Made by a program: the position numbers and the translations under genes. From Nitrospirales bacterium (GTDB lineage Bacteria > Nitrospirota > Nitrospiria > Nitrospirales > UBA8639), in assembly GCA_022828225.1 (NCBI GenBank), contig JAJEJG010000010.1:1-36954 (forward strand): a DNA stretch of 36,954 bases, in the 5' to 3' direction. The notes beneath the pieces were generated by a model that worked only from the letters and a program-made list of their open reading frames with translations, ran no database searches and had not been told where the DNA came from. Below, in pieces: positions 24,544 to 33,041 of the stretch. Position 1 is the first letter of the stretch; each line of letters opens with the position of its first letter.

Positions 24544-25101
24544 TCACGGCACCGGAATACGCGCTTTCCGAGCGTCTATCCGTTCAGCTTCCTCGCGACG
24601 ATTCAAACGCCGAAGCAAGCCCGCATATTGTTCAAGACTGGGAACGATCCGGGGATGCTCAACGCCAAAGGCCACCTCTCGGACTTTGAGCGCTTGTTCC
24701 ACCAAGGAGACGGCTTTCGCATATTCTTGTCTGGCTTCAAAGACCAAAGCCAAGCTGCTCAAGGTGATCGCCATGCGGGGATCCATGGCTCCCACCGAGG
24801 CCGCCCACACGGGCAGTGCCCGCCAGAAGTAAGGTTCTGCCGCAGCCAGGTCTCCACGGACTCGATACAGTTCACCGACGTCATGCAACGCTGCGGCGAG
24901 GGCGCTGTCCGGTTGTTCCAGGGCTTCGGCTTGACGAAGCGCCTCCAAAAGGATGGATTCCTTCTCGGCATCATCACTCTCCCGAACCGGGTTGGACTCA
25001 GCCTGTGAGGCGGGCGGTGAGGACGCCTGTTCTTCGCAAGCCGCGAAGACGAATGCCAAGAAAAGCCCGGCCATGATTTTGCACAGAAACGGTATCATCA
25101 T
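24544..25101 (-). CDS. TPR-containing lipoprotein
   Basis: 185 residues. A signal peptide with lipobox FVFAAC (lipid on Cys at about residue 21) is followed by a low-complexity stretch (SSPPASQAESNPVRES) and kinesin-light-chain-like TPR repeats. These include AALHDVGELYRVRGDLAAAEPYFWRAL, AITLSSLALVFEARQEYAKAVSLVEQAL and PSLEQYAGLLRRLNRREEAERI. Outer- or inner-membrane anchored periplasmic scaffold is the likely role. Start may be at 25101 or 25098 (ATGATG). Transcribed away from the BrkB-like gene, sharing a 160-bp intergenic region. Confidence 0.8.
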   Translation of the reverse strand: MMIPFLCKIMAGLFLAFVFAACEEQASSPPASQAESNPVRESDDAEKESILLEALRQAEALEQPDSALAAALHDVGELYRVRGDLAAAEPYFWRALPVWAASVGAMDPRMAITLSSLALVFEARQEYAKAVSLVEQALKVREVAFGVEHPRIVPSLEQYAGLLRRLNRREEAERIDARKARIPVP

Positions 25102-25261
25102 GACGAATCATAAGAGAAATAGAGCCGTTCGCCAACCGTTGGGGTTGTCGTGCCAGAGGGGCCAGTCTGGACTTTTGGGAGCGTCCGCTGTAGCCTGACG
25201 TAATCATCAGGGCATCGTTTGAACGGAACCTATTGGAAGTGCCGGTCGTGAAGGAAAACCC

Positions 25262-26629
25262 GTGAACGTCCTCCATCGAATCGAGAAATTTTTTCGCCGG
25301 GACTTGTGGGTTCAGGATTCCGCCTCACTTCAGGGGATGCAGGCGGTCTATATTAAACCGCTACGGTTGACCGTGGTCGCCATCTCGGATTTTCGCGACG
25401 GCGTGCTCAGTATCCGGGCGACGAGTCTCGTTTCGACCACGCTGCTGTCCCTCGTTCCGTTCCTGGCCGTAACGTTCTCCGTGCTGAAAGCCTTCGGCGT
25501 GCATCAACAATTCGAACCGTTGCTTGTCCAGGGACTGGAGCCGTTGGGAGAAAAAGGCACGGAGATCGCCGACCACATCGTCGAATTCGTCAATAACCTC
25601 GAAGTCGGCGCCCTGGGGGCCGTTGGGTTGGCCGGCTTGTTTTACACCACGTTCTCACTGATCGATAAAATCGAAGAAGCCCTCAACTATATCTGGCGCG
25701 TGCGCGACGCACGACCCCTGACAAGAAAATTTACCGATTACTTGAGTGTGGTGCTGGTGGGCCCCGTGCTCGTCTTCACCGCCGTCGCCACCATCGCTTC
25801 GGCCCAAAGCCATTGGCTCGTGCAAACGATCTTGCGAATCGAACCCGTGGGGACCGCCGTACTCTGGATGACGGCCTTCATGCCGTTTGTCCTGATTTGT
25901 CTCGGGTTTACGTTTTTGTACAAGTTCGTTCCTCATACGCAAGTCACTATCGCCTCGGCCCTGGTGGGAGGAGTGACGGGTGGGGTCCTGTGGAAAATCG
26001 TCGGAATGCTGTTTGCCTCGTTCGTTGCAGGAGCGGCGCGCTACAGTGCCATTTATTCAGGTTTTGCCATCCTGATCCTGTTCCTCCTCTGGCTCTACGT
26101 GGGCTGGCTGATTGTCCTGGTCGGCGCCCAAGTCGCCTATTATCATCAACATCCCACGGCCTATCTGACGCGCCTCCGATGGAAACAGGACACCGCCGCG
26201 TTCCAGGAACATTTGGCCCTGACCATGCTGGTCCATGTCACGCGGCAGCATGCGGCCGGTGAGCCGCCCTATCAGCCTCAACAGTTGGCGGCAAAATTAG
26301 GCGTGCCACTTTCCGCGCTGGAAGCCCTCGTCGAAAACTTCGTGGAACACGGCCTGATGTATCGAACGGCCGAGCCCAAAGGCATGACCCTGGGACGCCC
26401 TCCGGAACAGATCACCGTGCTGGAAGTCCTTCGACTCGTCGCGCATAAAGACCAGCCCGACCTGCTGTCGCAAAGCAACGACCCCATCGGTGCGCTGCTC
26501 CGCCAACGTGATCAAGCCGTCCACCAGGCCTTAGCCGACGTCACCCTGGCGACACTCGCCACCCAGGAACCCGCCGCCCTGCTCTCTCCCGAACCGTCTT
26601 CCGTCTTCGCGGATCAGCCCGTCTCATGA
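25262..26629 (+). CDS. YihY/BrkB family membrane protein
   Basis: 455 residues. Six hydrophobic segments lie between residues about 50 and 300, including TSLVSTTLLSLVPFLAVTFS, LGAVGLAGLFYTTFSLIDKIE and FAILILFLLWLYVGWLIVLVGAQ. LVPF...S, the IDKIEEALNYIWRV word and the Y-S-A-I-Y-x-x-F-A motif typify this family, once misnamed RNase BN. The C-terminal cytoplasmic part (about 320-455) contains a winged-helix-like region (QQLAAKLGVPLSALEALVENFVEHGLM), which many family members lack. The start is GTG 25262 with AAGGAAAA upstream. Function of the family is unsettled (transport or envelope integrity). Confidence 0.88.
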   Translation: MNVLHRIEKFFRRDLWVQDSASLQGMQAVYIKPLRLTVVAISDFRDGVLSIRATSLVSTTLLSLVPFLAVTFSVLKAFGVHQQFEPLLVQGLEPLGEKGTEIADHIVEFVNNLEVGALGAVGLAGLFYTTFSLIDKIEEALNYIWRVRDARPLTRKFTDYLSVVLVGPVLVFTAVATIASAQSHWLVQTILRIEPVGTAVLWMTAFMPFVLICLGFTFLYKFVPHTQVTIASALVGGVTGGVLWKIVGMLFASFVAGAARYSAIYSGFAILILFLLWLYVGWLIVLVGAQVAYYHQHPTAYLTRLRWKQDTAAFQEHLALTMLVHVTRQHAAGEPPYQPQQLAAKLGVPLSALEALVENFVEHGLMYRTAEPKGMTLGRPPEQITVLEVLRLVAHKDQPDLLSQSNDPIGALLRQRDQAVHQALADVTLATLATQEPAALLSPEPSSVFADQPVS

Positions 26630-26713
26630 CGGCATCCTTTTGTTCTTTCATGATGCCAATGTGTCCCAGAACGAAGGGTTGTCGCACGGCGGAGGTTTCG
26701 GTAGGCTCATCTT

Positions 26714-27625
26714 ATGAACACGGAAAATAATCTGACGATAGCGCTTGTTCAAATGGCGTGTGGGGCTGATTCCAACGAGAACGTCAGCGCTGCCGTTGCG
26801 AAGGTTGAAGAAGCGGCGCGGCGCGGGGCCAAGGTTGTCTGCCTGCCGGAGTTGTTTCGTTCGCGGTATTTTTGTCAGACGGAAGATGCGGCGTTGTTTG
26901 ATTTGGCCGAGCCGGTTCCCGGACCCTCGACCGAGGCGTTGGGGAAGGTGGCGGGTCAGCTCAACGTGGTGATTATCGTCCCGGTTTTTGAACGACGGAC
27001 GGCCGGGATTTATCACAACTCGGTGGTTGTGGTGGACAGCGACGGGTCCATTGCGGGTCTGTATCGCAAGATGCACGTGCCCGATGATCCGGCCTACTAC
27101 GAGAAGTTTTATTTTACCCCCGGTGACAGGGGTTTTCAGGCGATCCGGACGAGTGTCGGCAAGATCGGCACGCTCATCTGTTGGGACCAGTGGTATCCCG
27201 AAGCCGCCAGGCTCACCACGTTGCAAGGCGCCGAGATGTTGTTCTATCCCACCGCAATCGGGTGGCATCCGTCGGAAAAAGCCTGGGAAGGCGAGACGCA
27301 ACGAAGCGCATGGCAGACCATTCAGCGCAGTCACGCGATCGCGAACGGCGTATTCGTGGCCGCGGTGAATCGAGTGGGTCATGAGAAACCCGACACAGGT
27401 GGAGACGGCATCGAATTTTGGGGGAGTTCGTTCGTGTGCGATCCATTCGGCACGGTCCTGGCCGAAGCATCGATCGACAAGGAAGAAATTCTCCTCGCCG
27501 AGGTGAACATGGGCCGGGTTGAGGAAGTCCGGCGCAATTGGCCATTTCTACGTGACCGGCGGGTTGATGCGTATGGCGGCATCACGAAGCGGTTCTTTGA
27601 CCAGAGCGACGATGGTGAGTGCTAG
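26714..27625 (+). CDS. aguB: N-carbamoylputrescine amidohydrolase
   Basis: 303 residues, nitrilase superfamily. The catalytic triad is visible: Glu in VVCLPELFRSRYF near residue 51, Lys in GLYRKMHVPDD near 121 and Cys in GTLICWDQWYPEAARL near 158. The words FRSRYFCQ, YYEKFYFTPGD and AIGWHPSE are those of plant- and Pseudomonas-type AguB. It hydrolyses N-carbamoylputrescine to putrescine, CO2 and ammonia. The next gene overlaps it and encodes the preceding enzyme, agmatine deiminase. The ribosome binding site is weak (TAGG). The identification is strong because both enzymes are adjacent. Confidence 0.94.
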   Translation: MNTENNLTIALVQMACGADSNENVSAAVAKVEEAARRGAKVVCLPELFRSRYFCQTEDAALFDLAEPVPGPSTEALGKVAGQLNVVIIVPVFERRTAGIYHNSVVVVDSDGSIAGLYRKMHVPDDPAYYEKFYFTPGDRGFQAIRTSVGKIGTLICWDQWYPEAARLTTLQGAEMLFYPTAIGWHPSEKAWEGETQRSAWQTIQRSHAIANGVFVAAVNRVGHEKPDTGGDGIEFWGSSFVCDPFGTVLAEASIDKEEILLAEVNMGRVEEVRRNWPFLRDRRVDAYGGITKRFFDQSDDGEC

Positions 27626-28745
27626 ACAGCCTCTCTCACCCCGTGGTCCTGTCTCTTCCCGAGTGAAGACAGTGAATCTGGAGCCTGCTCGGGCGGGGTT
27701 TCGCATGCCCGCGGAGTGGGAGCCGCATGAGGCAACCTGGTTGGGGTGGCCCCATAACGCTAACGATTGGCCCGGGAAACTGGCCACGATTCATTGGGTC
27801 TATGGGGAGATTGTCCGGAAGTTGGCGGATGGGGAACGGGTCCGCATTCTCGTTCAGTCCCGGACCCATGAGGACCGTGCGCGGCGCGTGTTGACACGGG
27901 CGGGCGCCGATCTGTCCGCTGTCGAGTTTTTTCGGATTGCCACGGATCGCGGGTGGGCTCGTGACTTCGGTCCGATGTTCGTCACGCGGGACCGGCCGGT
28001 TCCGGAAGCGGCTATCGCACGGTTCCGTTTCACCGCGTGGGCCCGCTACCCGGATTGGAAAAAAGACGATCGGGTTCCGGCGAAACTGGCTTCCCGTTTG
28101 GCATGCCGTTCTTTTCCCGTCGTGCACAATGGGCGGAACGTGGTGCTGGAAGGGGGCAGCATCGACGTGAACGGGGCCGGGACCGTCTTGACCACCGAAG
28201 AATGTTTGCTCGATTGTCACGTCCAGGTGCGCAATCCGGGGTTTCGGGCCGCGGACTATGAGTCGGTGTTCAAGGAATCCCTGGGCGTGACCAACGTCGT
28301 CTGGTTGAACAAGGGCATAGCCGGGGACGATACCCATGGGCACGTGGATGACGTGTGCCGGTTTGTCAATCCGACGACGGTGGTGTTGTGTCAGGAACGG
28401 AACAGCCATGACGCCAATTATCGCGTGCTGGCTGAAAACCGGGAGCGCCTGGAGAACGCGACGCTGGCGAATGGAACGAAAATCGAGGTGGCGCCATTGC
28501 CCATGCCGGCCCCTCTGTATTTTGACGGCCGGCGGCTACCGGCGAGCTACGCCAATTTTTATATTGCGAATACGGCAGTTCTCGTTCCGACGTTCAATGA
28601 TCCCAATGATCGGATAGCCCTGGGAATTTTGGGTGAATTGTTTCGAGACCGCCCCGTAGTCGGGATTCACGCGGTCGATCTGGCGTGGGGCTTCGGGACG
28701 GTACATTGTCTGACGCAACAACAACCCGCCTTGCCCGCCGGGTAA
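27612..28745 (+). CDS. aguA: agmatine deiminase
   Basis: 377 residues from ATG 27612, which overlaps the aguB stop by 14 bp. The fold is the pentein (guanidino-group-modifying) type: FRMPAEWEPHEATWLGWP at the start of the homology, DRGWARDFGPMFV, EGGSIDVNGAGTVLTTEECLL, the catalytic-His region GIAGDDTHGHVDDVCRF, and the catalytic Cys in GFGTVHCLTQQQP near the C-terminus. It converts agmatine to N-carbamoylputrescine and ammonia. About 30 residues precede the family homology, so a GTG further in could also be the start. Peptidyl-arginine deiminase is the alternative, but the AguB partner decides it. Confidence 0.92.
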   Translation: MVSARQPLSPRGPVSSRVKTVNLEPARAGFRMPAEWEPHEATWLGWPHNANDWPGKLATIHWVYGEIVRKLADGERVRILVQSRTHEDRARRVLTRAGADLSAVEFFRIATDRGWARDFGPMFVTRDRPVPEAAIARFRFTAWARYPDWKKDDRVPAKLASRLACRSFPVVHNGRNVVLEGGSIDVNGAGTVLTTEECLLDCHVQVRNPGFRAADYESVFKESLGVTNVVWLNKGIAGDDTHGHVDDVCRFVNPTTVVLCQERNSHDANYRVLAENRERLENATLANGTKIEVAPLPMPAPLYFDGRRLPASYANFYIANTAVLVPTFNDPNDRIALGILGELFRDRPVVGIHAVDLAWGFGTVHCLTQQQPALPAG

Positions 28746-28755
28746 CTTCTTCTCC

Positions 28756-29691
28756 ATGTCCGAATCACTCACACTCCCTTCGCCGCTTCGTCTTGGATGG
28801 ATCGGGACGGGTGTCATGGGCGCTTCCATGGCCGGCCACCTCCTGGCCAAAGGCCATGAGCTCACGACCTTTTCACGAACGCGATCAAAAGCCGAAGACC
28901 TGCTGAAACGAGGGGCGCGATGGGCGGATTCGCCCGCGCGGGTCGCCGATGAGTCCGACGTCGTTTTCACGATGGTGGGGTTTCCCCGGGACGTGTCCGA
29001 CGTGTACCTGGGCGAAGAAGGTCTCGTGCATCGGGCGCGAACCGGAATGGTGTTTGTGGACATGACGACCGCGCCTCCAAGCCTGGCCGTTACGGTAGCC
29101 GAGGCCCTCAAGGCTCGCGACGCGCATTTTCTGGATGCGCCGGTTTCGGGCGGAGACGTGGGGGCGCGCAACGCGTCGTTGTCCATTATGGTGGGCGGGG
29201 AAGCCGGCGTCGTGGCAATGATCCGGCCGCTGTTCGAATCGTTGGGTCGAACCATTATTCATCAGGGTGTGGCAGGCGCCGGCCAGCACGCCAAGCTCTG
29301 CAACCAGATCACGATCGCCGGAACGATGATCGGGGTCTGCGAGTCGTTACTGTACGGCTATCGCGCGGGATTGGATTTGGAAACCATGTTGCAATCGATC
29401 AGGGGTGGCGCCGCGGCGTGTTGGACGTTGGACAACCTGGCCCCGCGAATCCTGGCCCGGAACTTCGCCCCAGGGTTCTTTGTCGAACATTTCGTGAAGG
29501 ACATGGGTATGGCCCTGGAAGAAAGCCGGCGCATGGAGCTCGTCCTGCCGGGGCTTGCTTTGGTGCATCAACTCTATCTGGCCGTACAGGCTCACGGGCA
29601 CGGACGCTCCGGCACGCATGCCTTGATGCTCGCGTTGGAGGAATTGTCGAACGTCCGCGTGAGCGCCAAGCCGGTCGAGTCTTCTTCATAG
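28756..29691 (+). CDS. beta-hydroxyacid dehydrogenase family oxidoreductase
   Basis: 311 residues of the 3-hydroxyisobutyrate dehydrogenase / glyoxylate reductase family. The Rossmann motif is LGWIGTGVMGASMAGHLLAKG at residues about 13-33. FLDAPVSGGDVGARNASLSIMVGG is the substrate-binding signature, and the catalytic Lys lies in GAGQHAKLCNQ. FSRTRSKAEDL after the second strand suggests NADP preference. The substrate cannot be told from sequence: 3-hydroxyisobutyrate, tartronate semialdehyde and succinic semialdehyde are all possible. It starts 10 bp after aguA without a ribosome binding site and ends 13 bp before the ATPase gene, so all four form one run. Confidence 0.88.
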   Translation: MSESLTLPSPLRLGWIGTGVMGASMAGHLLAKGHELTTFSRTRSKAEDLLKRGARWADSPARVADESDVVFTMVGFPRDVSDVYLGEEGLVHRARTGMVFVDMTTAPPSLAVTVAEALKARDAHFLDAPVSGGDVGARNASLSIMVGGEAGVVAMIRPLFESLGRTIIHQGVAGAGQHAKLCNQITIAGTMIGVCESLLYGYRAGLDLETMLQSIRGGAAACWTLDNLAPRILARNFAPGFFVEHFVKDMGMALEESRRMELVLPGLALVHQLYLAVQAHGHGRSGTHALMLALEELSNVRVSAKPVESSS

Positions 29692-29704
29692 CATCCTCTC
29701 TCCG

Positions 29705-31456
29705 ATGCGCACCGTCGACGATCTCAGATCAATCCTGGCCCGGATCGATGGCCGGGGATACAAGGCGTACAAGGATCTCCAAGGCGCTTACGTCTTTCCT
29801 TGGTTCAGCCTGTTCATCGACCACGTGCAAGGCGATCCCTTCGCGTCCCCTTCCAAAATTCGAGTGCGCGTCCCCGCTACCGCCGCCAAGCTCCCGCCCG
29901 ATCTTTTTTCAAGCCGCGTCCGGCGGGTGGCGTTACAGGATTTCTTGATCCGTGATGTGCATCACGCGATTCATAAAATATGTCAGGGCAACCGGGGAAT
30001 CGGCAAAAGCGGCCTCGTTGCCATCGACGTGGGCGGCCAGGAGGTGTTGGAACGAACGGCGATGGTGGTGACGCCGGAGTGGGTCGAAGCGCGCTTGTCA
30101 CTCGGCCTCCCGGCGCACGGTCGCACCGTTCTGGGTCGCCAAGCCGAGGCCATGTTGTGCCGGGAAGTGCCGGAGCTTGCGGAACGGGCCCTGAAGTGGG
30201 AACGCGTTGACCGGGAACGCGCACGCGCCTTTGTCGATTGCGTGGACAATCAGGAATCCATCCGCAGCCGACTCGATGCGTTGGGGCTGGTGGCCTTCAT
30301 CGCCGACGGGGCGGTTCTTCCTAGGAGCAGCGGCGCGTCCGATCGTCCGCTTGCACGTGAAGGTGCCCAACCGTTTCACGCGCCCGCTTCGCTTCGCGTG
30401 TCGATTCCCGTCCCGCATCCGGTTTCCCGGGACGGCAGGCTCACGCACTCGTTGACGGGTTGCGGGATCCCCAAAGGCGTCACGTTGATCGTGGGAGGCG
30501 GGTATCACGGCAAGTCTACGGTCCTGCGGGCGTTGGAGCGCGGGGTGTATCCCCACGTGCCGGATGACGGACGGGAGTACGTGGTGACCGCGGACCAGGC
30601 CGTCAAAATCCGCGCCGAAGACGGACGTTCTATCAAGCAGGTTGACATCAGCGCCTTTATCGACAACCTCCCATACGGGCAGGAGACCGGACGATTTTCA
30701 ACGGACAATGCCAGCGGGAGCACCAGTCAAGCCGCCTCGATTCTGGAAGCCGTCGAGGTCGGCGCCGCCGCGTTGTTGCTGGACGAGGATACATCCGCGA
30801 CGAATTTCATGGTGAGGGACGCTCGTATGCAGGCTCTGGTTCACAAAGAACATGAACCCATCACCCCCTTCGTGGATCGTGTTCGTGAGTTATACGAACG
30901 GCACGGAGTGTCCACGGTGTTGGTGATGGGCGGCTGCGGCGACTATTTCGACGTGGCCGATACCATAATGGCGATGCAGGACTATCGGCCGTTCGACGTG
31001 ACGAAGGACGCGAAACGCATTGCCCAGGAGTTCCCGACGCAACGGGCCATCGAAACGATTTCGTCTTTATCCGAGGTCGCGTCCAGGATTCCGGTGCGGG
31101 AGAGTCTCGATCCTTCCCGGGGCAAGCGCGAAGTGAAAATCGAGGCCAGGTCCGTGGATGCCATTGCCTTCGGTCATGAGGTCATCGATGTGAGCGGCGT
31201 CGAACAACTCGTGGACGTCAGCCAAACCCGGGCGATCGGATATGCGCTGCATCTGGCGGCAAGCCGTTTCCTGGAAGGACGCATGGACATCAAAGCCATG
31301 GTGCAAGGTCTTGTCGAACGGTTTGACGACGCCGGTTTGGATGGGCTCGATCCCTATCACCAGGGCGAACGACACCCCGGCAATTTCGCCCGCCCCCGCG
31401 CCTTTGAAATCGCCGCGGCTCTGAACCGCCTGCGCACGCTTCGGATCAGGGAATAG
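29705..31456 (+). CDS. predicted ATPase of the ABC class (PF09818-type)
   Basis: 583 residues. The N-terminus (LRSILARIDGRGYKAYKDLQG, YVFPWFSLFIDHVQGDPFASP) is the distinctive lead domain of this family. The nucleotide site has an unusual Walker A, LIVGGGYHGKSTVLRALE near residue 260. The ABC-like signature region is FSTDNASGSTSQAASILEA, and the Walker B is ALLLDEDTSATNFMVRD near 360. A further domain of about 200 residues follows. No transmembrane segments are present, so it is soluble and not a transporter. The biological role of the family is not known to me. It ends the aguB-led run; no terminator hairpin is obvious after it. Confidence 0.88.
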   Translation: MRTVDDLRSILARIDGRGYKAYKDLQGAYVFPWFSLFIDHVQGDPFASPSKIRVRVPATAAKLPPDLFSSRVRRVALQDFLIRDVHHAIHKICQGNRGIGKSGLVAIDVGGQEVLERTAMVVTPEWVEARLSLGLPAHGRTVLGRQAEAMLCREVPELAERALKWERVDRERARAFVDCVDNQESIRSRLDALGLVAFIADGAVLPRSSGASDRPLAREGAQPFHAPASLRVSIPVPHPVSRDGRLTHSLTGCGIPKGVTLIVGGGYHGKSTVLRALERGVYPHVPDDGREYVVTADQAVKIRAEDGRSIKQVDISAFIDNLPYGQETGRFSTDNASGSTSQAASILEAVEVGAAALLLDEDTSATNFMVRDARMQALVHKEHEPITPFVDRVRELYERHGVSTVLVMGGCGDYFDVADTIMAMQDYRPFDVTKDAKRIAQEFPTQRAIETISSLSEVASRIPVRESLDPSRGKREVKIEARSVDAIAFGHEVIDVSGVEQLVDVSQTRAIGYALHLAASRFLEGRMDIKAMVQGLVERFDDAGLDGLDPYHQGERHPGNFARPRAFEIAAALNRLRTLRIRE

Positions 31457-31461
31457 ACACT

Positions 31462-31497
31462 TACGTGTTAGACATAGTATGTTTTGTCATACGTGTT
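31462..31497 (+). promoter_or_regulatory. inverted/direct repeats upstream of the DUF1902 gene (possible operator)
   Basis: Direct copies of TACGTGTT at 31462-31469 and 31490-31497 flank an inverted repeat GTATG-N6-CATAC (31477-31492). Toxin-antitoxin genes are often autoregulated through such sites. Tentative. Confidence 0.35.
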
Positions 31498-31570
31498 TCA
31501 ACGACAGTTTTGCCTTGGCCTGAAAGTGGTAAGAGGTTCCGTCTGAATTCTTGCAGCAGGAGAGGACAGG

Positions 31571-31822
31571 ATGAAGCGCACCTTTAAAGTGAAAGCCGTG
31601 TGGGATGCCGATGCAAAGGTTTTCTATTCCCAAAGCGATATCGAGGGTCTGCATATCGAGGCCGCCGACCTTGACGAATTTGAAGAAATCCTGATGGACG
31701 TGGCGCCTGAATTGATTATCGCCAATCATCGGACTGCCCCCGAGATTGCCGAGCATTCTTTCAAGGACCTGATCCCGGCTATTCTGTGGCAACGGCCGGA
31801 GACGGAAACGGCGGCCGTATAA
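31571..31822 (+). CDS. DUF1902 / HicB-like antitoxin-type protein
   Basis: 83 residues. KRTFKVKAVWDADAKVFYSQ, SDIEGLHIEA and DVAPELIIANH follow the DUF1902 pattern, a partial-RNase-H/HicB-like fold commonly found in antitoxins. It lacks a DNA-binding C-terminus of its own. AGGAGAGG stands before the ATG. The next reading frame, 21 bp downstream, is a stub that resembles the start of a TumE-type toxin. If that is right, this is an antitoxin whose toxin has been destroyed. GC content is like that of the surrounding chromosome. The DUF assignment is fairly sure; the antitoxin role is inference. Confidence 0.75.
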   Translation: MKRTFKVKAVWDADAKVFYSQSDIEGLHIEAADLDEFEEILMDVAPELIIANHRTAPEIAEHSFKDLIPAILWQRPETETAAV

Positions 31823-31843
31823 TTTGACAGGCAATTTATTGAG

Positions 31844-31939
31844 ATGGCCGAAAATCCCCTCGGATCCCTTGCCGATTATAGTCATTTCGTTGCTGAAACC
31901 CTGAATCGTCCTTCCAGCCGCAAGATCTACCTCCCCTGA
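31844..31939 (+). pseudogene. truncated TumE/DUF6516-like toxin stub
   Basis: 31 codons: MAENPLGSLADYSHFVAETL then NRPSSRK, after which the frame runs into a family B palindromic repeat and stops at TGA 31937-31939 inside it. From memory, DUF6516 (TumE-type) toxins begin NPLESLAEYSRFVAELLNRP, a close match, and are about 140 residues long. The remaining ~110 residues are not found after the repeat and transposon either. It follows the DUF1902 gene in the same direction, as a toxin would. The identity needs a search, since only about 25 residues can be compared. Confidence 0.5.
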
Positions 31940-31953
31940 CCCCTCCTTACAAA
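31929..31953. repeat. family B palindromic repeat, left part (split by transposon)
   Basis: CTACCTCCCCTGACCCCTC plus CTTACAAA, which is one copy of the target duplication. With 34803-34809 it rebuilds a complete 21-bp palindrome, arms CCCCTCCTT / AAGGAGGGG around ACA. Confidence 0.85.
31946..31953 (+). repeat. 8-bp target site duplication, left copy
   Basis: CTTACAAA directly before the left inverted repeat; identical to 34795-34802. Eight bp is the usual duplication for IS1595-family elements. Confidence 0.93.
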
Positions 31954-31976
31954 GGGAATTATATACAATCCTAGAC
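31954..31976 (+). repeat. terminal inverted repeat, left
   Basis: 23 bp beginning GGGAATTATATACAA; exact reverse complement of 34772-34794. Just inside it lies another inverted repeat, GGTGGTC (31988-31994) / GACCACC (32014-32020), which could fold in a read-through transcript. Confidence 0.95.
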
Positions 31977-32093
31977 GGGCGTGGGAAGGTGGTCAATGAG
32001 TCCAAAGCCTTACGACCACCGGCTCATGTTCTATTTTCCCTCTGGTTTCTTTTCTCTGTTGCTTCCCTATTGCAATCTTATAGGAGATAGTAA

Positions 32094-32963
32094 ATGATCA
32101 ATTCTAATATAGTTCCGTCTAATTCAAGGTCTGGCGTGAAGTTTTGTTATTGTGATGAGAGTGGTGTAGGTGACGAACCGATTGCTGTTATGGTCGGCGT
32201 AGTTGTAGATGCGTCTCGGATGCATTTGACTAAAGATGACTGGCAAGAATTGTTAGGCAGCGTATCTAAGTTTGTTGGCAAACCTATTCCAGAATTACAT
32301 ACAAAGGCGTTCTACGCTGGGAACAGTCCATTTCGTGATCTAACGGGAACACAGCGATCTAACATCATATCAATAATTTATGATTGGTTGGCGGAGAGAA
32401 AGCATCATGTCGTCTACACCTCGGTTTTCAAAGAAAAGTATGAAAATTCTTTTGCGAAAGGCGATATCCCTGATGAACTAAATACGGTATGGCGTTTTCT
32501 TGGGTTTCATTTGGTGTTGGCTATGCAGAGGCATTGTCAGAAGCAAGCAAAACAAAAAGGGCATACGATTTATGTGTTTGATAACAAAGAACGTGAAGAG
32601 AAGAGATTTGTAGATATTATTTTGAGGCCCCCTAAGTGGAGTGATGAATACTATGGTCGCAAACTAAGGCAAAAACAACTCGATCAAATCATTGACGTGC
32701 CTTATTTTGGTGACTCTAAAGACGTGGGACTGATTCAGCTTGCCGACTTTTTTTCGTTCTTTTTACGACGTTATGCAGAAATTTCCGAAGGACTGGCCAA
32801 GCCGAATTATAAGGATGAGCGTTCAAAGCTTTCAAACTGGATTAAGATATTTGCAGAACGATCCATAGGGAGGGCGCATATTTACCCTAAAGGGTCCCTG
32901 AATTCGGCAGAAGAGTTGTTTTTTAACCACGCTCCGCCGTCTATCAGAATTCTCGGAAGCTAA
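32094..32963 (+). CDS. DUF3800 protein (transposon passenger)
   Basis: 289 residues. The DUF3800 hallmarks are the N-terminal YCDESG (Asp21-Glu22), PELHTKAF near 66-73, YVFDNKEREE with Asp163 and KDVGLIQLADFFSFFLRRY with Asp210 and Asp218. These acidic positions fit an RNase-H-like nuclease fold, though activity is not shown for the family as far as I know. The gene is visibly richer in A/T than the chromosome around it, with many TTT/AAA codons, which marks foreign origin. ATAGGAGA precedes the ATG. It lies upstream of, and in line with, the transposase inside the element. Possible roles are a transposition accessory factor or a defence nuclease; neither is shown here. Confidence 0.85.
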   Translation: MINSNIVPSNSRSGVKFCYCDESGVGDEPIAVMVGVVVDASRMHLTKDDWQELLGSVSKFVGKPIPELHTKAFYAGNSPFRDLTGTQRSNIISIIYDWLAERKHHVVYTSVFKEKYENSFAKGDIPDELNTVWRFLGFHLVLAMQRHCQKQAKQKGHTIYVFDNKEREEKRFVDIILRPPKWSDEYYGRKLRQKQLDQIIDVPYFGDSKDVGLIQLADFFSFFLRRYAEISEGLAKPNYKDERSKLSNWIKIFAERSIGRAHIYPKGSLNSAEELFFNHAPPSIRILGS

Positions 32964-32982
32964 GTATGCTCTACGAAAATCC

Positions 32983-33011
32983 TTGACACCAAGTCCTATT
33001 TTTGGTACAAT
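32983..33011 (+). promoter_or_regulatory. consensus sigma-70 promoter of the transposase
   Basis: TTGACA (32983-32988), 17-bp spacer, TACAAT (33006-33011). The predicted start is about 33018, 33 bp before the ATG. It lies just after the DUF3800 stop, so the transposase has its own promoter. Confidence 0.85.
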
Positions 33012-33041
33012 ACTAGACATATTCAACGACCAAAAATAGGA
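32994..33041 (+). promoter_or_regulatory. 13-bp perfect inverted repeat across promoter and ribosome binding site
   Basis: TCCTATTTTTGGT (32994-33006) and its exact complement ACCAAAAATAGGA (33029-33041). The left arm fills the -35/-10 spacer; the right arm contains the Shine-Dalgarno TAGGAG (33037-33042). Transcripts from the native promoter start between the arms and leave the ribosome binding site free. Read-through transcripts contain both arms and should hide it. It could also be a protein-bound operator. Confidence 0.75.
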
